From: Sneathiella sp. | Lineage (GTDB): Bacteria > Pseudomonadota > Alphaproteobacteria > Sneathiellales > Sneathiellaceae | Reading direction: 5' to 3' | Assembly: GCA_016765515.1 (NCBI GenBank) | Contig: JAESPT010000145.1 | Location: 1 to 9,034 of the forward strand | Length of the DNA: 9,034 nt | In this document: positions 5,134 through 9,034 of the stretch, in pieces | Layout of the letters: every line of letters starts with the position of its first letter | Position numbering within the stretch: the stretch's first letter is position 1 | Program-made: the position numbers and the translations under genes | Notes under the pieces: model-generated | The model's database searches: none | What the model saw: only the letters and a program-made list of their open reading frames with translations | What the model was told of the DNA's origin: nothing

Positions 5134-7557
5134 TTGGCCCGTGTGTCGATTGAAGGAGCCCGTAAAATCGCCCAATCAGGAAAATTGAACCTCTCAAATC
5201 TCTTACCGCACAGTATCGGTGCCAAAGTGAATTTGGCATTTGCTGTAATCTGCACAATAATGATTGGTACACTGGTTTTGTCTTGGCTTGCATTTCGAGA
5301 GCTGGGCGCACAAATCAGTGAATTTAATGAAGTCAGCACACCCTCTCTCTCCAAGTCCATTCATCTTCTGGGGATTGCCAATAGCTTTTATGAAACCGGG
5401 CCAGTGCTCGCTAATGCCTCTACCACCGGAGAAAGGCGCGTCATATATGCCCGTATGGTTGATTATTTAAACCGCATGAGCACCGTGAATATTGCCTACG
5501 AAAAAGAAACTTTTGACCAAGAGAATCGAGCAAGAATAACCAGATTGATCGAACGTCTTAAAACCAGCCTTACTCTGTTGAACAGTTCAGCCAAATACCG
5601 GATCAGACTATTGGAGTTTGAAGCGGAGAAACAAATCTTATTCAGTGCCGATTTTCGGCGCCTTCAAAAACGCATTGCAGACTTGGCAGAAACACAATCA
5701 CCGGTCGGTCTGGATCTGGTTAATTTTGATCGTTTGGCCATTGAGTTTCATGACCTGATCACCAACTGGCAGAGTGTGCACACCAAAGCTCACATCAAGG
5801 ATCGTCTGGATGCAATAAAAATATCAAAAAACAAACTATCCAAGGAAACCAATATATTTCCTGTCTCCATCGCAAGTGAGACAGAGAATTTACTCCAGCA
5901 CCTGACTATAGAAAATCATCTTCTGGACCTGAAGGTAAAGCAATTTGAAATTCAGGAAAATACAGCCCGGGAACTGGAAAAGGTAAAAGTCAAAATCATT
6001 CAGATCCGTCTGATCCTTTCCCTCAATGTGAAACGTACAGAACGAGACATTGAAGAAGCAGCTGAAGATGCGCGCCGCCTCATTCAGTCCCGTACTGCGC
6101 AGCTTGCCATAGCCGTATTCGTAGTGGTTTTGTTGGCTTTTTTTGCTAGCCTCGTCTTTGTCAGACGCTCTCTTGTCCGCAGGCTCACAGCACTCGGGGT
6201 CTCCATGCAGCAAATTGCCAAGGGCAAACTGAACACCCCCATCAATGTCAAAGGCCAGGATGAAATAGCGCGAATGGCGGAAGCATTATTGATTTTTCGC
6301 AATACAGCCAGAGAAGTAGAAGAACAGCAGACCCGAGCAATCATTGAAAGCTCCGTCGCGGGCCTGGTTATGACGGACAGTCAGGGTGTGATTGAATTCC
6401 TAAGTTATACCGCGCGCCAACTCTTCGGCTATGACCCGGTGGCCATGCCGCAAAGAAGGCAGACCATCTTTGACTTGGTCTCTCAAAACGAACACGCACC
6501 CTTAAGGAGTTTGATGCACTCACAATCGAGCAATACACCCTCAAGTCTGGATAAAAGCGCAACGACAATCATCGAATTGCCTTTTCACCGGAAAGACGGC
6601 AGTTGGTTTCCAGGGGATATTGCTTGCCGTAGTGTTATTCAGCGTAGCGGAACCAAACTTATTTTTACGATCTATGATGTATCAGATCGAAAACTTGCTC
6701 AGCAAAAACTGGAAGAAACTGTCGCCCTTCGAACGGCTGATTTGCAAGCTGCCAATTTGGAACTGAAGCAGGAAGTGGAAACCCGCCAAAATACAGAGAT
6801 AAAACTCAGAAGCACAAAGGAGGAACTGGTTCAGGCCAGTAAACTGGCCTCTCTAGGCAAAATGGCGTCGGGAATTTCTCACGAGTTAAACCAACCCCTG
6901 ATGGCGGTATCAAACTGGATCCACAATGCCGTTTTACTGCTTGAAAAAGGAAACTTGAAAACAGTCAATAAAGCTCTGCAGGATATGGATATCCAGGTAA
7001 ATCGAATGATTGAACTGGCGTCTCATCTTCGCACCCTTGCCCGGCAACCCGAACTCTCCTTCAAGGCAGCGGATCCGTGCGTCATCCTTGATCGAGCCCT
7101 CGCTCTTTTTTCGCTGAGAGCTGCCCAGGATGGCGTTGCCGTCGGTAACAAGATTGAAAAAGGATACTTTAAACTGGAAACAGATTCACTGCGGTTGGAA
7201 CAGATCTTTATTAACCTGATATCCAATGCGTTTGATGCAATGAGACACAGTCCAACGCAAAATCTGGAGATCGCCTGTCAGATACAAGATGGAGGAACAT
7301 TGGAAATCACTTTTTCAGATACGGGCCCCGGTATTTCTGATGAAGAACTTCCTCATCTTTTTGATCCTTTTTTCACGACAAAAGAAGTGGGGCAAGGGAT
7401 GGGATTAGGCCTGTCCATTTCCTACAATATTGCCCGTACTTTGGGCGGAAACATTCACGCGATGAATAATGCAAGTCTTGGAGCGACGTTTATTTTGACC
7501 CTTCCGCTCAAACGACAGTCGAACCTTTCTCCCGTTCAAGCTGAGGAGATCTGGTGA
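5134..7557 (+). CDS. Sensor histidine kinase with TorS-like input and HAMP-PAS-HisKA-HATPase
   Basis: This kinase of about 807 residues should phosphorylate the response regulator encoded directly after it. Residues 34-54 form a first membrane segment. About 55-320 is a long, largely helical periplasmic region resembling the TorS-type helical-bundle sensors, and 322-343 is the second membrane segment. HAMP (about 343-396), PAS (about 399-515) and a coiled coil (about 520-570) follow. The acceptor His583 lies in SHELNQPL, the form typical of DctB/NtrB-like kinases that act on sigma54 activators. The ATPase has N698, DTGPGI (729-734) and GQGMGLGLS (753-761). No receiver domain is attached, unlike TorS itself. 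The start is uncertain: the first canonical start in the frame is this TTG, without a ribosome site; GTG at 5143 is an alternative, and a strong AAGGAG (5153-5158) points to a start near 5167. It is divergent from phnD. Confidence 0.88.
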   Translation: MARVSIEGARKIAQSGKLNLSNLLPHSIGAKVNLAFAVICTIMIGTLVLSWLAFRELGAQISEFNEVSTPSLSKSIHLLGIANSFYETGPVLANASTTGERRVIYARMVDYLNRMSTVNIAYEKETFDQENRARITRLIERLKTSLTLLNSSAKYRIRLLEFEAEKQILFSADFRRLQKRIADLAETQSPVGLDLVNFDRLAIEFHDLITNWQSVHTKAHIKDRLDAIKISKNKLSKETNIFPVSIASETENLLQHLTIENHLLDLKVKQFEIQENTARELEKVKVKIIQIRLILSLNVKRTERDIEEAAEDARRLIQSRTAQLAIAVFVVVLLAFFASLVFVRRSLVRRLTALGVSMQQIAKGKLNTPINVKGQDEIARMAEALLIFRNTAREVEEQQTRAIIESSVAGLVMTDSQGVIEFLSYTARQLFGYDPVAMPQRRQTIFDLVSQNEHAPLRSLMHSQSSNTPSSLDKSATTIIELPFHRKDGSWFPGDIACRSVIQRSGTKLIFTIYDVSDRKLAQQKLEETVALRTADLQAANLELKQEVETRQNTEIKLRSTKEELVQASKLASLGKMASGISHELNQPLMAVSNWIHNAVLLLEKGNLKTVNKALQDMDIQVNRMIELASHLRTLARQPELSFKAADPCVILDRALALFSLRAAQDGVAVGNKIEKGYFKLETDSLRLEQIFINLISNAFDAMRHSPTQNLEIACQIQDGGTLEITFSDTGPGISDEELPHLFDPFFTTKEVGQGMGLGLSISYNIARTLGGNIHAMNNASLGATFILTLPLKRQSNLSPVQAEEIW

Positions 7558-8915
7558 TGGGATCCCTCAAAACAAATATCTCGGTTCTCTTTATCGACGA
7601 TGATCCCGCGGTCTTGAGCAGTGCGGCACAGACACTGGAATTGTCAGGCTTAAGCGTGTCAACGTTTGATCGAGCTAAACCCGCGCTTGAAATTATTGCA
7701 ACGGATTTACCGTCCATTGTTGTTGTTGATGTTCGTATGCCTGAAATGGATGGACTGGAATTCCTTGAAAAAGCGATCGCTTTAGATCCTGAACTCCCGA
7801 TCATTATGCTTACAGGGCATGGGGATGTGGATATGGCGGTCCGTGCCATGCGGATCGGTGCCTGGGATTTCCTGCAAAGACCCGTTCATCCACGCCAACT
7901 GGTGGACTGTGCTGATCGCGCGATAAAACACAGATCCGTCATATTGGAAAATCGAGAATACCAGAAAGCATCCCTGGATATTGATGGAATATCACAACGT
8001 TTATTGGGAGATTCTGAATCCATTCGATCCTTGCGGGAAACTGTGGCAGCCCTGGCAAACGCGGATGCCAATATCCTGATCCGCGGAGAGACAGGATCGG
8101 GGAAAGAAGAAGTGGCCCGCTGTCTTCATGATTTTGGCCCTCGCAAGGATAAGAATTTTGTTGCGATCAATTGTGGTGCCGTTCCTGAAAACATGATCGA
8201 AAGTGAGCTTTTTGGTCATGAAAAAGGTGCTTTCACAGGGGCGCAATCCCGGCGAATAGGGAAATTGCAACATGCAGATGGCGGCACGGTCTTTTTGGAT
8301 GAAATAGAATCCATGCCCCTCGACATGCAAGTCCGCCTGCTCAGAGTTCTACAAGACCGGGTTGTCGAACCCATAGGCGGAAATCGCTCAATCCCTTTGG
8401 ATATACGTATAATCGCCGCCAGTAAGGGAGATCTCTATGAACGAGCCTTGCAGGGTCAGTTTCGAGATGATCTGTATTATCGACTTCATGTAGCCGAAAT
8501 TTTTGTCCCGCCCGTACGAGAACGACAGGATGATATTCTCATTCTGTTCAAGGCTTTTTTAGAACGCGCCGCAGTAAGACTGGATAAAGCCGTCCCGCTC
8601 ATTACGCCCGAACTGGAACAGGAACTCCTTGTCCATAATTGGCCGGGTAATGTTCGGGAAATTGTAAGTGCTGCCGAACGCCACCTGCTGGACCTGCCCA
8701 TCAAGGGTCAACGGACATCGTCACCCTTACCAACGCACCAGCAGTTTAGTCTGCAACAGAAGTTAGACACCTATGAAAAGAGCCTGATCCTGAAATCACT
8801 GGCTGACAATAATGGATCCATGCAGCATACAGCCGACGATCTGCAATTGCCCTACAAGACCCTCTATCTGCGGTTGCGAAAATATGGCATCGACAAGAAA
8901 ACTGGCAAAGAGTGA
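7557..8915 (+). CDS. NtrC/DctD-type sigma54-dependent response regulator
   Basis: This 452-residue enhancer-binding protein should activate sigma54 RNA polymerase when phosphorylated by the upstream kinase. The receiver domain (about 8-125) has the acidic pocket DDD (14-16), phospho-acceptor Asp58 and Thr86; the normally conserved Lys is Arg108. The AAA+ domain (about 150-375) has Walker A GETGSGKE (177-184), the sigma54-contact loop GAFTGA (224-229), Walker B VFLDEI (245-250) and WPGNVREI near its end. A Fis-type helix-turn-helix occupies about 409-448. The ATG at 7557 overlaps the kinase stop by one base (TGATG), with AGGAG 8 nt upstream; a GTG at 7554 is the alternative. The two genes are surely co-transcribed. 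The AAA+ segment around LDEIESMP resembles DctD, but no dicarboxylate transporter is present; the adjacent PhnDCEE operon is the likely target. Confidence 0.94.
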   Translation: MGSLKTNISVLFIDDDPAVLSSAAQTLELSGLSVSTFDRAKPALEIIATDLPSIVVVDVRMPEMDGLEFLEKAIALDPELPIIMLTGHGDVDMAVRAMRIGAWDFLQRPVHPRQLVDCADRAIKHRSVILENREYQKASLDIDGISQRLLGDSESIRSLRETVAALANADANILIRGETGSGKEEVARCLHDFGPRKDKNFVAINCGAVPENMIESELFGHEKGAFTGAQSRRIGKLQHADGGTVFLDEIESMPLDMQVRLLRVLQDRVVEPIGGNRSIPLDIRIIAASKGDLYERALQGQFRDDLYYRLHVAEIFVPPVRERQDDILILFKAFLERAAVRLDKAVPLITPELEQELLVHNWPGNVREIVSAAERHLLDLPIKGQRTSSPLPTHQQFSLQQKLDTYEKSLILKSLADNNGSMQHTADDLQLPYKTLYLRLRKYGIDKKTGKE

Positions 8916-8921
8916 GCCGTC

Positions 8922-9034
8922 CTATCCCCCCGCCCGTTCTCTTAAATAAAGTTTGAACATTTCCTGTGAGATTTTAAATTGCTCTTCGATATCTTCTTCC
9001 GGGCGTGCAAACATCTGTTTCACGGCAAGCCCCC
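8922..9034 (-). CDS. 3' end of an unidentified gene (partial)
   Basis: The minus strand is open from the window edge to a TAG at 8922-8924, giving the last 36 residues of a protein. The segment is charged and probably helical (for example MFARPEEDIEEQFKISQEMF), ending RERAGG. It is convergent with the response regulator and only 6 bp from its stop, with no terminator hairpin between them. The family is not recognisable from this piece. The other two minus-strand frames are closed by stops. Confidence 0.55.
   Translation of the reverse strand, partial: GLAVKQMFARPEEDIEEQFKISQEMFKLYLRERAGG

Noticed and set aside
7508..7849. 113-residue open frame on the minus strand opposite the kinase-regulator junction, and similar long antisense frames elsewhere
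   Set aside because: They lie fully opposite strongly supported genes, lack ribosome sites and have no recognisable protein features.
7554..8915. Assignment of the two-component pair as DctB/DctD (C4-dicarboxylate control)
   Set aside because: The output domains resemble this family, but the kinase's periplasmic region looks TorS-like and the neighbour is a PhnDCEE importer, not a dicarboxylate transporter.

Overview
The window looks like chromosomal DNA of a Gram-negative proteobacterium. Moderate GC, TTG/GTG starts, a sigma54-type response regulator and the style of the transporter and kinase proteins suggest an alphaproteobacterium, perhaps marine; this is an inference from gene content, not a placement. 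No mobile elements, tRNA, rRNA or CRISPR arrays were seen.

Layout: (1) 22-1176 (+), a small membrane histidine kinase with three predicted N-terminal membrane helices and no separate sensor domain. (2) A symmetric hairpin at 1186-1213 that can end transcription from both sides. (3) 1232-4836 (-), a four-gene ABC importer operon of the phosphonate/phosphite family, in the order phnD (binding protein), phnC (ATPase), phnE, phnE (two permeases). The last three genes are joined by ATGA overlaps; phnD is separated from phnC by 154 nt carrying three hairpins. (4) 4837-5133, an AT-rich divergent control region. (5) 5134-8915 (+), a two-gene two-component system: an 807-residue histidine kinase (long periplasmic helical sensor region, HAMP, PAS, HisKA, HATPase) and an NtrC/DctD-type response regulator (receiver, sigma54-activating AAA+ with GAFTGA, Fis-type helix-turn-helix). 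(6) 8922-9034 (-), the 3' end of an unidentified convergent gene.

The main result is how these parts fit. Upstream of phnD, on the minus strand, is a sigma54 -24/-12 element matching 16 of 17 consensus positions with the exact GG-N10-GC spacing. About 108 and 141 bp upstream of its predicted start lie two related 14-bp modules built from TGACA half sites, 33 bp apart, and a 12/13 match to the IHF consensus lies between them and the promoter. This is the standard layout of an enhancer-dependent promoter, and an enhancer-binding protein of the right class is encoded divergently next door. The same two modules overlap a plausible sigma70 promoter for the two-component genes, which suggests autoregulation. 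I propose a dedicated signalling module that switches on a PhnDCEE importer through sigma54 rather than through the usual phosphate-starvation (PhoB) route. The kinase's TorS-like input region raises the possibility that the PhnD binding protein is also its sensor partner. No phosphonate catabolic gene is in the window, so the transported substrate is unknown.
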